Below are positions 12,901 through 23,427 of a stretch of 64,000 bases of DNA, piece by piece. Every line of letters begins with the position of its first letter. Within the stretch, counting starts at the first letter, position 1. The stretch is from Aporrectodea caliginosa (taxonomy: Eukaryota > Annelida > Clitellata > Crassiclitellata > Lumbricidae), in NCBI GenBank assembly GCA_020284085.1, contig JACEVL010000163.1:124001-188000 (forward strand), given 5' to 3'. Below the pieces are notes generated by a model, which was given only the letters and a program-made list of their open reading frames with translations, was not told the origin of the DNA and made no database searches. The translations under genes were made by a program, and so were the position numbers.

Positions 12901-15900
12901 TCATACACTCGTGTCTTATGTCTCCAGTTCAGAGTTCCTGGTTTTGTGCACATAACAAGTGCAATAAAACAAATCACAGATATTTGATCAATAGAAATGA
13001 TAAAAGATTTCTTGTGTTATGTACAGTAAATGTGTTTCTTGATATGCTTTGGTCACGGCACAAATCATGTAACAAATCATGTAAAATTGGCAGGTCCTTG
13101 TTAAGCCATGTAATGGTAACATAGGAAAAGATTGTCCAGTTTTTGGATTGCTTTGTCATGTTTTAGCTCTTTCAGCCAAAATATTCTTCAGTTGAAAGAT
13201 CATGCCTAAAGTTGTTAATTGAAGTGTCTAATTAATAAGCAAAGGTTGTCTTCCCTTGCCTGACAAAAGCAACATGTAAGTCTTGTCATATTAATGTTTA
13301 TTGTGGGCCTGTATACAGTGTCATTCAACAACTACACTGGCTTCCCATTCGCGCCCGTATCGCTTTCAAAAGTATCATATCCATTCAACCTCCCCCTCAT
13401 ATATGAAATCCATGGTTGTGCCATGCTCTGCTTCAAATCCTAGAGGACTCAGATCGGCCACACGTGGAGAACCGTTCTTCGCACCAAGAGGAAGTTTGGA
13501 AATCGTGCTTTTGCTGTCTCTATGGAAGAGTCTCCCAGCTACAATCCGTCAATGGCAATTTAAATCAAAACTAAAAACTCATCTATTCTCATTATACTAT
13601 GACTAAGAAGTTAAGAACACAGCGCAAACGCGCTTTCGTGCAAGACTTGTCTTGTTAAAGCTATAAATGTCATTGTAAGTGTCTCTCAGGTCACAGCACA
13701 CATCTATTTAACTGGTTTAAAGTTGTGTGTCTTATAGCCATAGTGGGTGTAAACATGCCTCTCTCGTAATGATAATAAAGAAACGGTGAAATTGTATGAT
13801 AATAATGTTTTGGAATGTGCTGCTTTTGTTTTTAGATTTTACAATCGTCTGATTGAAGAAAATGAACAGCAGGAGTTGGCAGTAAGGCACATTGTTGCAG
13901 GTTCCTCACGTCCAGCACCATTTCTCATTTTTGGACCACCCGGTACTGGCAAGACAATGACCATGGTTGAAGCTATGAAACAGGTAAACCATGTCATTAG
14001 GACGAACATATGAGTTTAATTAAACAACGACATTGCATTTATGATACCTGCTGCTTGACCCTTTGAAGAAAGCCACTGCATCGAAAAATTGGGCAAAATA
14101 TTACTTGATTATTATTGCTTTGTTATTGTTATTATTGTTATTATCACTCTTTTATGCTTCTGAATTATTGGTTCCACTATTTTGGGCAGGTCTAAGATGT
14201 AGGCAGAAATCATCGTCATCTGTGGCTTGCAATCAATATGCTTGAAAGAACTGCTTGCTGAAGTTTACATATGAAATGCAATCGACATCTGGATAGCAGA
14301 AAATGATTATGGATTGCCGTGGTTATATGTGAATTTCAAAGTTCAAGCAAAGAAGCAAGATTCAAAGCAACTGCACAACAATGAAGTGATAGTGATACAA
14401 ATCTAGAGTTCTTTGAAATAAACCATGGACATGGTTGTAATATATACCAGTCTGCTTCTGTGATGTAATTGTATTGTATCTTATGATTTGTATTTTGCCA
14501 TTATCATAATTCACAAGGTTAAACCACGGGGAAAAAACTGAATCATTTGGAGTAACTTTGGTTTGAACCACTTCTTCCTGTGAGTTTCTTTCATCTTTAT
14601 TGTTGACTTACAGGTGTTGAAGTGTATTCCATCGTCAAAGATCCTGGCCTGTGCACCTTCAAATAACGCGGCTGATCTGCTCGCGGAGAAACTGTTGGAT
14701 CACATTCCCAAGGAGTCTATTCTTCGGATGAATGCAGCAAGCAGAGACGTCTCACAGCTGCCTCAGAAAATCAAGGCAAGCTAACGACCTGAATTTGGTT
14801 TACCTGGAAACTACGGCCAAGTGATGTCTTGTACAATGACTTAGAAACTTCTATGTTAAATTGTTAGATTAGAAAATTAAATGACAGGAGAGCCTTCTTT
14901 ACACCAAGCATTGATAATGGAGATGTTACTTGACAGTAACGTTCTGTCTTATTGGTTTTAGGATTGTTCTAATTATAGCCATGGCTGCTACTTTCCATCT
15001 GTGTTGGATATCATGAAACTGAAGATAGTCGTGACAACTCTTGTGACAGCGGGGCGACTTGTGTCGGCAAACTTCCCGCCCGGTCACTTCACACACATCT
15101 TCATTGATGAGGCGGGTCAGGCGGTAGAACCGGAATCCATCGTTCCGATTGCTGGAATCTTTGAATCTGAAGTGGCCAAACCGGATGGGGGTCAGGTGGT
15201 GTTGGCAGGGGACCCTGAACAGCTGGGGCCTGTACTTCGGTCACCTGTTGCCATGAAATATGGTCTAGGTGAGACACAGAATAGATTTTCGTGTTCTGGT
15301 AAATGTATTTTGGTGTGCTTGTCCATGAAATAGTATGGCATATGACAGCAACTACCGGTATATGGTATCAACTGTTGACACTGAATGGGGAGTTGGGGGT
15401 ATGTGCACAAGAGGGATTTTAAGTATGTTAATTATGTCTCGAGTTACTTGCTAGGCTTTATGAGACTCTGTAGTTCAGGCTGCATGTATGTGCAAGAGTT
15501 TGCTTGTGGTGATTGTGTTAGTTATGTGAGCACTTCCTTAAAGATAAATTGTTGTTCTTAATGAACTTGACACCGCTTAGCCTAACAATGCAGTTGGGAG
15601 GTAAGCAAAAGGCACTATACTAAGTGCATAGATAGCTACATACTTGCACTTTTGAAAGTCTAGACAATCAATCAATCAATCAATTTCATTTATTCACAGC
15701 ACCAAGCTGACAGGTTGCAACTTGTTACAGGTAACAGATAGGAAAAATTGTCTAAGCTCTGACAGTTAGTTATTAAATGGGTTGAGATAGCAAATATTAT
15801 CTCTGCTCTAACTAAAGAAGATTAGACGTCTTTGAAAGGTTGGTGGGGGTGTAGTAGCATTAGGTAGAAATTGTTGATTTCACAGTCAAACATAGTTTGA

Positions 15901-18900
15901 TCAGTAACTAGTGTAAACTTTAAATTCACTCTAATCCATTATTATCACTTGTGCATGTTCAGGTGTGTTTGTGTATATAACAGCATTTCTATAGCACCTT
16001 TGTTGGAACATCTTGTAATCACTCTTCACTAGAATACTGCATAGTGTTAGAGTTCTTAATAATAGGAACAAGTTCATCTGGTGGCATTCAGACCTGTTAG
16101 AATTTTTGTTTGTTTAACCTGCATAGCAGCTCTGTACAATGCAATAACATCTATCTTATAGAGGCAGAAACCTGCTAAAAGGCAAAGAAGTAATCATTGA
16201 TTTAACAGCTTCTATACAGATCTTTAGTAAACATAGCTGTTGCATGTGCACTTTAATATATTGTAACTTTAATATTAATTGTGAACTGACATAATAACTT
16301 GTATTTAAGAAACTGACCATTCATTCTTGTACCACCTGTTCAACCTTAACCCAAAATTGGGTGACTCTGTTAGGCAGATTCCGATGGTTCCTTCTGCATT
16401 TTCCTTGACATCCATTAACATAGACTGATTGTGTATTTTCTAAACTGTTTGTGATCAGTAAATGATTTAAATCAATTAACAGACAATTATCGATGTTAGG
16501 ACAGTAACGACAGTTTCTTACTGGTAATTGTGAGTTTGCATACGTAAAGCTTGTTGTTGTAAATTATAAGGTGTCTCGCTGCTGGAGAGGTACATGAAAA
16601 CCGATGTTTACAAGCGAAGACCAAAAGCTGAGGTTACCAGTGTATCTGATGCATATGATTCGCGTCTCTTAGTGAAGCTGGTTCGCAACTATCGCTCGCA
16701 TCCAGACATCCTGGAAGTCCCAAATAAGGCATTCTACCTGAGCGAACTTGAGGCCTGTGCAGACGTATTGGTACGAGAGTCTCTGTGCCAGTGGTCAGAG
16801 TTACCAAAGAAGGACATCCCTTTGATATTCCATGGAGTCATTGGGAAAGACGAGCGAGAAGAGAGAAGCCCTTCTTTCTTTAACACGGCAGAAATAGCCG
16901 TAGTCGTCGATTACGTCGACAAACTTCTCAACACAAGACCACAGAAAGTCCTCGCCAAAGAGATTGGCATCATCTCACCATATCGTAAACAGGTTTGGTT
17001 CTATATAAATTTCTTTTTTGGAATATCAGAGGCAATGAAGCAACTTTGTAGAGAGTACCATTGCAATGTAGATTAGAGGATCAAGCAGTGGCGTAACGAA
17101 GGAGGCGGCAGCAGCAGAGAGGCGTAAAATCCAAGCTTTCAGTGGTACACAGTACCAGTGCATATTTTAACTGTGTAACTACTGGGACAAATGTCCCAGT
17201 AGTTTCAGGATTTGCCCCAGTAGTTTTAGGATATGTCCCAGTAGTTTTGGTGATTTGTCCTAGGCAATACTGTAATTTCATGTTAGTTTCCAATAACATT
17301 GGAATTACGGTAGCAGACTTTATGCTACTGACAATTTTTGTGTGAAAGAAATCAGGCACGAATAGTTACCTAAACTATCATATATATAAGGCTTCTGACA
17401 ATTGTCCTTCTGGAAAAAAGAGGGAAAAGCAAAAAAAACGGTCATCAGAAATTTTGGCAGAAGAAAGGTCATCAGAAATGTTGGCGGAAGTAGTGAAGAA
17501 AATTTTCCGGATTCTTGTCCGCGGGCGCACGAACCCCTACTTATGTCACTGGTCCCAGTAGTCCAAATCCGTTAAAATATGCACTGCACAGTACTATGGC
17601 AAGAACGATTAAAAGTCAACAAGAAAGGTAAAAGGCGCAGTCATCACCCCTGGCCCCAGGCGCTGAAACCCTTCGTTACGCCACCGGGATCAAGTAAGTG
17701 TTAAATCTCCAAGAGACACAGTTGCAAGTAATCGTTAAGAGTCCAAATCTGGTTACTGTTAAACAGATGTTGCTGATCTGCCGGTGGATTACAGTTAGAG
17801 ACGGCTTTCTTAGTTGGAGCTGATCTGGAAAATGGTTTTATCTTTCAGGTCCAGAAGTTTCGCCAGGCTTTGAAGAAAGACAAATTGGGCAGTTGTGATG
17901 ACATCACTGTTGGAACAGTGGAAGAGTTTCAGGGCCAAGAACGCAGAGTCATCATAATTTCAACCGTTCGTAGCAGCACTGACTTCCTCCCACTTGACTA
18001 TGATTGCAAGCTGGGATTTCTGAAAAATCCCAAGGTAATGGAATGTACTTGCCCTTTCATCTTCATAATTGTGATGGATCATCTTTCTGGAACAGTCTTC
18101 CACTGCATATACACTGTACATACTGTTTTGATATGACTCTGCTCCACATGTATTTTCTACCTACCATAATACGTAATTTTTAGATCAATCAGGTAGCCAT
18201 ATATGCAGAGCTTTTAAGAGGATTAAGTGCCTTGATAAGGATGTAGCTACGTACGTACATACACATCCACATTGATACATAAGTACTTGAGACATTTTAG
18301 TGGGACCTACATGCATAGGCGTAGCTACATGAAGGCAGGAGGAGGCAATTGCCTCCTCTTGGTTTTTCCATATAGTGGAGTTTCAATTGATCAACGACGC
18401 AAATGACCAGGATTTTGGCAAGTTGCCTCCTCTTGAATTGAAGTGTCTTGTGTCTTGTCTCGCCTGTGCTTGAGGGTAAGTGGTAAAGTGGAAGAAAACA
18501 GTGAAATGACTAAAAAAAAAAAAAAAGGTCATCGGAGTTTTTGAAGAAGAAAGTCTAAAAAAGGCAGATAAAGACATGTAAATTTAGTAGAGAACCCTCT
18601 TTAGTAAATTTAGGGATAGTTCCGGCAGGATTTACTATTTACTGTGGATATTGTCTTCGTAAAACTTCCGTTACTACCCCCCTCGAAATCTTGGAAAACT
18701 GCCGTTATACCCTCGAAAAGCCTTGGGAAAAGTGCCTTTAGTAGCCCATGGCCGACAAATTTTAAAATTTTTGTTCTTGGAAACACTGGTTACTACCACC
18801 CCACACCCGGTCGTCAACTTTTTCACCCCTGTCGTCTTCTTTTCACATGTGTGCAACTTTTTAAACAAGCTGGATACCAATACCAGAACCTCGTTTTGTC

Positions 18901-21143
18901 CCCTCGTCACAGCAAGGGGACTAGGACTAGATTCTGTGAAGTTGCCTCCTCTTGAATTTAAGTCTGGCTATGCCACTGCCTACATGCAAGAAATTACATG
19001 TCATAAGATTAAGCTTGAGGCAAGGTTTTCCCATTATCAAAGACTGTTTTTTTAATTACACTTTCTGTGATTTTTATTTTCCCATTGCATGTGATATAAG
19101 TGTAAAACTGTAATCAGGAAGTAAGATGATGCTTCTTTGTTAAATGCCTTTGTGAACATCAGTCCTCAGATGAATGATCCTAGATATCAGAATTGTCCAG
19201 CTGGGAGGAGAGAACCTGCCCTCATATGCCAAGAAAATGAAGTTGCTAGCAAGTCTTATTCACAGTTGCCTCTCGCACTTGACTGATGTGACTCGAATGT
19301 GACAGGTGTGACTGGCCTTCTGTTTTTCGTATAACTGATGGCTTTTCTGAGAGCTCCTTTGTTGGCCTTTTTTATTGCAGAGGTTCAACGTATCAATCAC
19401 GCGAGCCAAGGCACTCCTCGTAGTTGTCGGAAATCCTCACATTCTTTGTCGCGATGTCCACTGGAACAAGTAGGTTATTTCAGTACAGCCACGTTGCTTC
19501 TCAGCCTGTCATTCATCGTAGGATTTCATATCTGTACATATTATCTCAAGTTCTCAACATGACCCGTGCCAGCATTTTTCAAAGCCAGTTTTAAAGAATG
19601 TATGGATTTAAGTACTGGCGTGCATCTGGACACTTAATATATTACCTTTTAAGCTCTCAGAAATGCTGTATTAAAGTTCATTATGAACTTAAAGTATTAT
19701 CAGATACATGTCATTAAAAAAAATATATAACCCTCTACTGGTGGTCTGCACATGCATAGAGCCCAACCAATGGAGTGCCATCTAGAGTTATATTTACCAG
19801 GTAAGACGTGTATGTATAGAAGCCTGAAGTGCTTTGATAATAGTGATGCATGTACCTAAACTGCCATCAACTATGGGTGGCATTTTTAGAGCAATTTCAC
19901 CACACATGGCACCAAGCCTCTGCGAAATAAATTTTCAAAATGAACTTCTGTGCTCATGTGTTATTGAGTGAACTAGGATAAACTGGTCTGTTTGTTTGTG
20001 CTGTTATTTGTAGGTTATTAAACTTTTGTGTTGAGAGAGGTGTATATGTTGGCTGTGAGTTCACCAATCCAACATTGGAGACTGATGATGAACTTGAAGA
20101 GTGCATGGAAGATCTTGGTAAACTTCAGCTCTCAGGTAAAGCTTTGCATTTGTTATGCTCAATTATGCTTAGAATGGAAGTGCAGACTGCAGAGGTCTAA
20201 CATAGTTGATAGAAAGCTCGCTCTGTATTCCAGCAGATTTTAGCCAGCAGATCGGATCTATAGTAATGACCTTGGACAAGTAGTTTACGCACAATTACCA
20301 TCTCGGCCCCCATTCTTTCGGAGCTGATATAGAAGTTGAGAGGCTGAAAAGCATTTTTGAATGCTGGCTTTTGTCATGTTTTGGCCCTAAATCTGTTAAA
20401 CCTTGAGACCTAAATTTTGAGTGTTAATGGATGCATTTGGACAAGTTCAAATGTTACCGTCAAAGTTTTTCTTAATTTTTTCAGCAAAAATAGTAAACTT
20501 GAAGTCCTGTGATGCAGTGTTACCATGTTAAGGGTTTCAAGATTCATCCAGATGTATGTATGTATGAGCACTTGTTATAAGGCCCTTCAAGATTTCTACT
20601 CAGGCGCTCCCGACTACATCTCTTGAACCTTGACACTGAATCGGAGTTTCACGCCGAAGCGCATGAGCAATTGCGAGTGAAGGACTTTAGCCCAGGGTCC
20701 CTAATCACGGCGGCTTGAGGTGGATTTGAACCCGCAACCCTCCGGCTGCAAGGCACCGGGTTTACACCACCGCGCCCCACAATGGCTAGATGGAAACCTT
20801 TCACTGTTGCTGTATCATATTTTAAACTACTTTGGCGGTATAGCGCCCAAAGTCTTTCACTTTAACAGCATACTTCATAGTAAATATCTGGTTGGTATGA
20901 TTCTTTCATTAGACATTTTCTAGTGGACTTAATTCTCTTCTAATTATCGTTTTCTTTATACTAAATTAGCAGACATGTAAAGTTCTGAGCGTTTGCTTGC
21001 GTTTAATATAGAAATACTTACTTACTTACTTATTTGCAGATACAGAATCTCCACTACCAATCAGCAGCATGACAGAACAGGTTAGAATGGCGCAGTGGAC
21101 TATAGGGTATAAACTAAACGATGACCTGTCCTTGCGCTGGTAG
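6576..21143 (+). CDS. MOV10-like SF1 RNA helicase, 15 coding exons
   Basis: Predicted ATP-dependent 5'-3' RNA helicase of the MOV10/Armitage/SDE3 branch of the Upf1-like SF1B family. Relatives act in RNA silencing, retroelement control and mRNA decay in cytoplasmic granules. Exons: 6576-6994, 7383-7633, 8456-8687, 9423-9554, 10572-10734, 11432-11586, 12451-12636, 13836-13983, 14614-14775, 14962-15268, 16571-16992, 17849-18034, 19381-19469, 20014-20135, 21040-21143. All phases agree; the sum is 3078 nt, 1025 residues plus stop, close to human MOV10 (about 1000). Landmarks: C2H2 finger (Cys109, Cys112, His125, His131); [18 protein letters not shown]; Walker A GPPGTGKT 546-553; DEAG 665-668; RNYRSHP 757-763; TVEEFQGQE 882-890; SITRAK 926-931. 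The start ATG has a strong context (AAAATGG). The last exon's end is uncertain: a GTTAGA donor after GAACAG near 21078 could lead to a further exon. The N-terminal finger is unlike human MOV10 as I know it. Confidence 0.92.
7383..7633 (+). CDS. Helicase exon 2
   Basis: It opens at TTATATTAG and closes at CCCA/GTAAGA, phase 2 to phase 1. It encodes a Lys-rich linker and [19 protein letters not shown], typical of the beta-rich N-terminal region of MOV10 proteins. Reading past the donor gives a stop at 7663, so the splice is needed. Confidence 0.85.
7690..7860 (+). pseudogene. LINE reverse-transcriptase C-terminus fragment
   Basis: One frame reads [20 protein letters not shown] before a stop. 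This is the SWNRLP pattern at the C-terminus of CR1/L2-like non-LTR reverse transcriptases. It is a 5'-truncated, degenerate copy lying just inside helicase intron 2 (7634-8455). Confidence 0.6.
8456..8687 (+). CDS. Helicase exon 3
   Basis: It opens after TTTCTTGTAG and closes at AAGTG/GTAAGA, phase 1 to phase 2. It encodes residues from [19 protein letters not shown] through VDGLRPK. Intron 3 (8688-9422) shows no recognisable element. Confidence 0.88.
8688..9422 (+). other. Helicase intron 3
   Basis: 735 bp, AT-rich, GT-AG. I see no repeat, gene or RNA in it. Confidence 0.6.
9423..9554 (+). CDS. Helicase exon 4
   Basis: It opens at CTTGTACAG, closes at ATTAG/GTAAAT, phase 2 on both sides. 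It encodes [20 protein letters not shown] and the start of the segment before the conserved EELQMEVD block. Confidence 0.88.
9927..10488. mobile_element. Possible old hAT element in intron 4
   Basis: Read on the minus strand from 10488 the sequence starts CAGTGCTTCCCAACGTTTTT, a typical hAT/Charlie end. A candidate other end is CAGCCTGGGTGCTGCAGC at 9927. The 8-mers outside (GATTAGAT and CACTAGAC) agree at only five positions, so the left boundary is a guess. Confidence 0.35.
10572..10734 (+). CDS. Helicase exon 5: MOV10 signature block
   Basis: It encodes [20 protein letters not shown], the most MOV10-specific stretch in the protein, which separates it from UPF1, SMUBP2 and senataxin. Acceptor ATTCATAG, donor GTAAGC; phase 2 to 0. 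Intron 5 (10735-11431, 697 bp) shows nothing recognisable. Confidence 0.92.
11432..11586 (+). CDS. Helicase exon 6
   Basis: It opens after CACGTTTCAG, closes at GAAAA/GTTAGT, phase 0 to 2. It encodes [20 protein letters not shown] onward, the beta-barrel-like region (domain 1B) of MOV10/UPF1 helicases. Confidence 0.88.
12151..12222. mobile_element. Short palindromic TTAA-flanked MITE
   Basis: 72 bp that begins TTAATCCTTTAACGATGAGC and ends AAAGGGGTTAA, nearly self-complementary. A sister copy lies at 22775-22843. TTAA at both ends is what piggyBac-type insertion would leave. It sits in helicase intron 6. Confidence 0.55.
12451..12636 (+). CDS. Helicase exon 7
   Basis: It opens after TGTTTTGTAG and closes at ATGAA/GTTAGT, phase 2 to 2. 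It encodes [20 protein letters not shown], the conserved segment just upstream of the helicase core in MOV10 proteins. Confidence 0.9.
13310..13690 (+). pseudogene. LINE 3' end (CR1/L2-like) in intron 7
   Basis: Frames read [16 protein letters not shown] and [19 protein letters not shown] before THLFSLYYD and a stop, the usual C-terminus of CR1/L2-type reverse transcriptases. A 3' UTR with GCGCAAACGCGCTTTCGTGC and a GCTATAAATG tail follows. The same 3' end occurs at 25990-26125. Confidence 0.75.
13836..13983 (+). CDS. Helicase exon 8: Walker A (motif I)
   Basis: It encodes residues 513-562, with the Q-motif region ([12 protein letters not shown]) and GPPGTGKT at 546-553, the ATP-phosphate-binding loop. 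Acceptor TTTGTTTTTAG, donor GTAAAC; phase 2 to 0. Confidence 0.95.
13984..14613 (+). other. Helicase intron 8
   Basis: 630 bp, AT-rich, GT-AG. No recognisable repeat or gene. Confidence 0.6.
14614..14775 (+). CDS. Helicase exon 9: motif Ia, followed by a GC donor
   Basis: It encodes [20 protein letters not shown] (motif Ia, APSN) to the codon for Lys616. The exon ends ATCAAG/GCAAGC: the only usable donor is GC, since reading on gives a stop at once and the next exon joins in phase 0. Confidence 0.93.
14962..15268 (+). CDS. Helicase exon 10: DEAG box (motifs II and III)
   Basis: It encodes residues 617-719. It contains [15 protein letters not shown] (motif II, Mg-ATP hydrolysis, DEAG at 665-668) and [11 protein letters not shown] (motif III). 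Acceptor TTGGTTTTAG, donor GTGAGA; phase 0 to 1. Confidence 0.96.
15664..15760 (-). repeat. LINE/SINE 3' tail with (ATTG)n end
   Basis: On the minus strand it reads GTGCTGTGAATAAATGAAAT followed by GATTGATTGATTGATTG. The same motif recurs at 62567-62650. Short-repeat tails of this kind mark the 3' ends of CR1/L2-type LINEs and their SINEs. It lies in helicase intron 10 (15269-16570), in which nothing else was recognised. Confidence 0.55.
16571..16992 (+). CDS. Helicase exon 11: motif IV region
   Basis: It encodes residues 719-859, including [20 protein letters not shown] (757-763 RNYRSHP, which contacts nucleic acid and ATP in SF1 enzymes) and [10 protein letters not shown] (start of motif V region). 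Acceptor AATTATAAG, donor GTTTGG; phase 1 to 0. Confidence 0.95.
17086..17686. mobile_element. Non-autonomous hAT element (601 bp), TSD GGATCAAG
   Basis: The left end is CAGTGGCGTAACGAAGG; the right end read in reverse is CGGTGGCGTAACGAAGG. An exact 8-bp duplication, GGATCAAG, flanks it at 17078-17085 and 17687-17694. Inner inverted repeats (AGTGCATATTTTAAC near 17158 and GTTAAAATATGCACT near 17571) extend the arms. There is no transposase frame. It lies within helicase intron 11. Confidence 0.92.
17849..18034 (+). CDS. Helicase exon 12: motif V
   Basis: It encodes residues 860-921 with [20 protein letters not shown], the Upf1-family motif V. Acceptor TTATCTTTCAG, donor GTAATG; phase 0 to 0. 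Confidence 0.95.
18314..18978. mobile_element. Non-autonomous hAT element (665 bp), TSD CCTACATG
   Basis: The left end begins CATAGGCGTAGCTA and the right end in reverse begins CAGTGGCATAGCCA. An exact 8-bp duplication, CCTACATG, lies at 18306-18313 and 18979-18986. Inside, GGAGGAGGCAA near the left end and TTGCCTCCTC near 18420 and 18945 form further inverted repeats. A related end fragment is at 59773-59812. It lies in helicase intron 12. Confidence 0.9.
19381..19469 (+). CDS. Helicase exon 13: motif VI
   Basis: It encodes residues 922-951, [20 protein letters not shown], containing the arginine finger motif VI (SITRAK). Acceptor TTTATTGCAG; donor AACAA/GTAGGT, phase 0 to 2. Confidence 0.95.
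19470..20013 (+). other. Helicase intron 13
   Basis: 544 bp, GT-AG, no recognised element. Confidence 0.6.
20014..20135 (+). CDS. Helicase exon 14
   Basis: It encodes [20 protein letters not shown] and an acidic stretch, [14 protein letters not shown], as found after motif VI in MOV10 proteins. I prefer the donor CTCAG/GTAAAG at 20135; a second GTAAAC lies 17 bases upstream in the same phase class. Confidence 0.85.
20553..20779 (-). mobile_element. tRNA-derived SINE, minus orientation
   Basis: In reverse it begins GGGGCGCGGTGGTGTAAACC, carries GCAGCCGGAGGGTTGCGGG and the B box GGTTCAAATCC, and ends in an (ATAC)n tail. It is the same family as 36762-37034 but with a single tRNA-like head. 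It lies in helicase intron 14. Confidence 0.85.
21040..21143 (+). CDS. Helicase exon 15 (terminal, boundary uncertain)
   Basis: It opens after TTATTTGCAG in phase 1 and reads [20 protein letters not shown] to a TAG at 21141. The reading has no family-specific motif, and the end may instead be an internal donor after GAACAG (about 21078) leading to an exon I did not find. A possible polyadenylation signal, AATAAA, is at 22193. Confidence 0.55.
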
Positions 21144-22084
21144 AGACACCTGATACAGAATGAGAAATGCAGAGGAAGACAGTCACAGAGAGGCAGCGAG
21201 AAAGAAAGAGAAGTCGGAACAGTAAACCTGCTAAGATTTTGCCATGCCTAAGGGGAATTGAAGAATGTGTATGAAGCCTTTCTGAAGTGCAGCAATAATA
21301 GTGACATGTGTACCAAATTGGTCAAATACCACCAAATCAAAGCACAAGTCAGAACAATGTACATGCTTAGATTTCAGCACGACAAAAGACCTGGTTCTGG
21401 ACCGTTCTGTTTCTACACGTAATAGCTACCGATGCATTTATGACAATGGCGCTGTGGAAACGCTGAGTATTAAGGACGATTGGCTTGTCATTTTTTGGTT
21501 GATTTCCTGTTTTTAAATTTTGTTTAGACATTTAGGATTCCATTGTTAGCAATTGTGTAGCGTAATGAAAATGTACTGTTCCTCAGGTGTTTAGCAATAT
21601 CAAAATCTTCTTGGCTTCCTCTGTCAATGGTCATCTAAAGTACAGTGGGGATCCGTTTATGTGCGGATGTTGGGGGTGCGATGTCACGTGTGAACAGACT
21701 GTGGGTTAAGAGGGTCATACTGAAATGCAGTAGTGTATGAGTTTGATTGTGATATAATGCCAGACCATTTATATTTCTGGCCACATTAGTATCACTCTCC
21801 CAGACATTCCTTAACATGAAATGCTTGGATTGAGACACAGAACCGTGTGTGAATAGGTCTTGTGTGTTAAATAGATATTGTTAGGAGTCATGGCGTAACT
21901 GCTTGTTAAATGGAATCTTGCATAAATGGGTCACACAGTAATGGGTCTCCACTGTACTTCTTGTTTGGATTATGATGATTTAAGGTTATTTTTTCTGTTA
22001 TATCTAGCTGATTTTGCTCAGAAGTGATTGTTAATAGCATATCTTGCTTCTAAAAAAATACAGTCAGTATATATACATGCATAT

Positions 22085-22088
<4 letters not shown>

Positions 22089-22147
<59 letters not shown>

Positions 22148-22148
22148 G
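22089..22148. repeat. (TA)n microsatellite
   Basis: About 25 TA units with one TG interruption. Self-complementary. Confidence 0.95.
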
Positions 22149-22447
22149 TTGTACATGCATATGAATTTTCAAAATGATTTTCTAGGTGTCTCAATAAACT
22201 GATTCTTCGAAGTTGTTAATAGGACCTTTTAAAGTATTTAATATCAGGAATTTTTTAACAATCACCTCGTGATAGATAATTGGCAATGGTCAAAAGAGGT
22301 GGCATACAGTATATATTTGCTATTGTGCCTTTACTTAGGTTTCCTGGTAGAAAAAAGTGTATATATATATATATATACACACATCGTATATGCATATAAT
22401 TTGTCGCATGAGTGTTTGTGGGTGAGAGAGTTTGATATGCCTTTGTT

Positions 22448-22449
<2 letters not shown>

Positions 22450-22509
<60 letters not shown>
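22450..22509. repeat. (TA)n microsatellite
   Basis: About 30 TA units, flanked by near-duplicate sequence (GTGTTTGTGGGTGAGAGAG at about 22410 and GTGTTTGTGGATGGGAGAG at about 22540), so the tract lies between two copies of a short direct repeat. Confidence 0.95.
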
Positions 22510-22516
<7 letters not shown>

Positions 22517-22774
22517 TATGGCACCTGTTTGTATGTCTGAGTGTTTGTGGATGGGAGAGTGATATACCTTTGTGAGAGTCTGTGTGAAATTCAGAATGCC
22601 AGAGTTGCACTGTTGATCTTTGTTTTTGGTTCAGCACCACTGAGGATTATCCTTGAAATGGCACTATAGTACAGGTTCGGTGTTTTCAGGAATCTGTGTA
22701 TCAAGTGACTTAATATATAGCGAGTGTTAAGTGCAGGCACTGCATGCATGAATATCTAACTGATTTAATGTGTT

Positions 22775-22843
22775 TTAACCCTTTAAAAGCGAGCATATAC
22801 TAAAATTTATGGGAAACCAATGCAGCTCGTCGTTAAGGGTTAA
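22775..22843. mobile_element. Short palindromic TTAA-flanked MITE, second copy
   Basis: 69 bp from TTAACCCTTTAAAAGCGAGC to GCTCGTCGTTAAGGGTTAA. Same family as 12151-12222, opposite orientation, with better preserved ends. Confidence 0.6.
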
Positions 22844-23427
22844 GACGGTTTGGAAATATTTAATGAACAGTCAAAAGCAGCAGCAAATATGCCCAGCAGA
22901 AGACTGCGAGGAGAAGGTCTAAGCAAGACATGAGGAGGCATGATCAGCTCATGTTGATGTATGGAAGCACGGTACCTGCATATCTCCACCAGCAGCAGAG
23001 CGCAATAATCGACCCAGTTGCCTTTCGACTGCCACATAAGCTGCCTGATGTATGTTGGTTTGGTGCCATTCAACGTACATTACATGTGTATGCATGCTCA
23101 CAAATTTATGTATATGTAGCCTGCATGCATACATAGGCCTAGGTATGAGTAAAGTGGTGAATTTTTGTCATGCATTTCTGTTATTTATGGCTTAAATTTT
23201 GTTTCAGAATTTATGAGGAAGAAATGCATTGTGTTTAGCTTCAGAAAAGAATAATGCTATTGTTTTCAGTCCATTCATAAAGTTGTTTGTGAAATGTGCA
23301 TTTGTCTCCATATTAGATTATAGAATAATATATAAACCTTTTATAGGCCATTGTATGAAAACTACGAAACTATCTGCATTTGCTTATACTAGTACCGGTA
23401 TGTAATATATATTTTGGATGGTAACAG

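Larger units (their letters stand above)
21144..22774. other. Region downstream of the helicase, 3' UTR or intergenic
   Basis: It shows no exon I can support. An AATAAA at 22193-22198 may serve the helicase transcript. Two (TA)n tracts (about 22089-22148 and 22450-22509) are the only clear structures. Confidence 0.5.
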
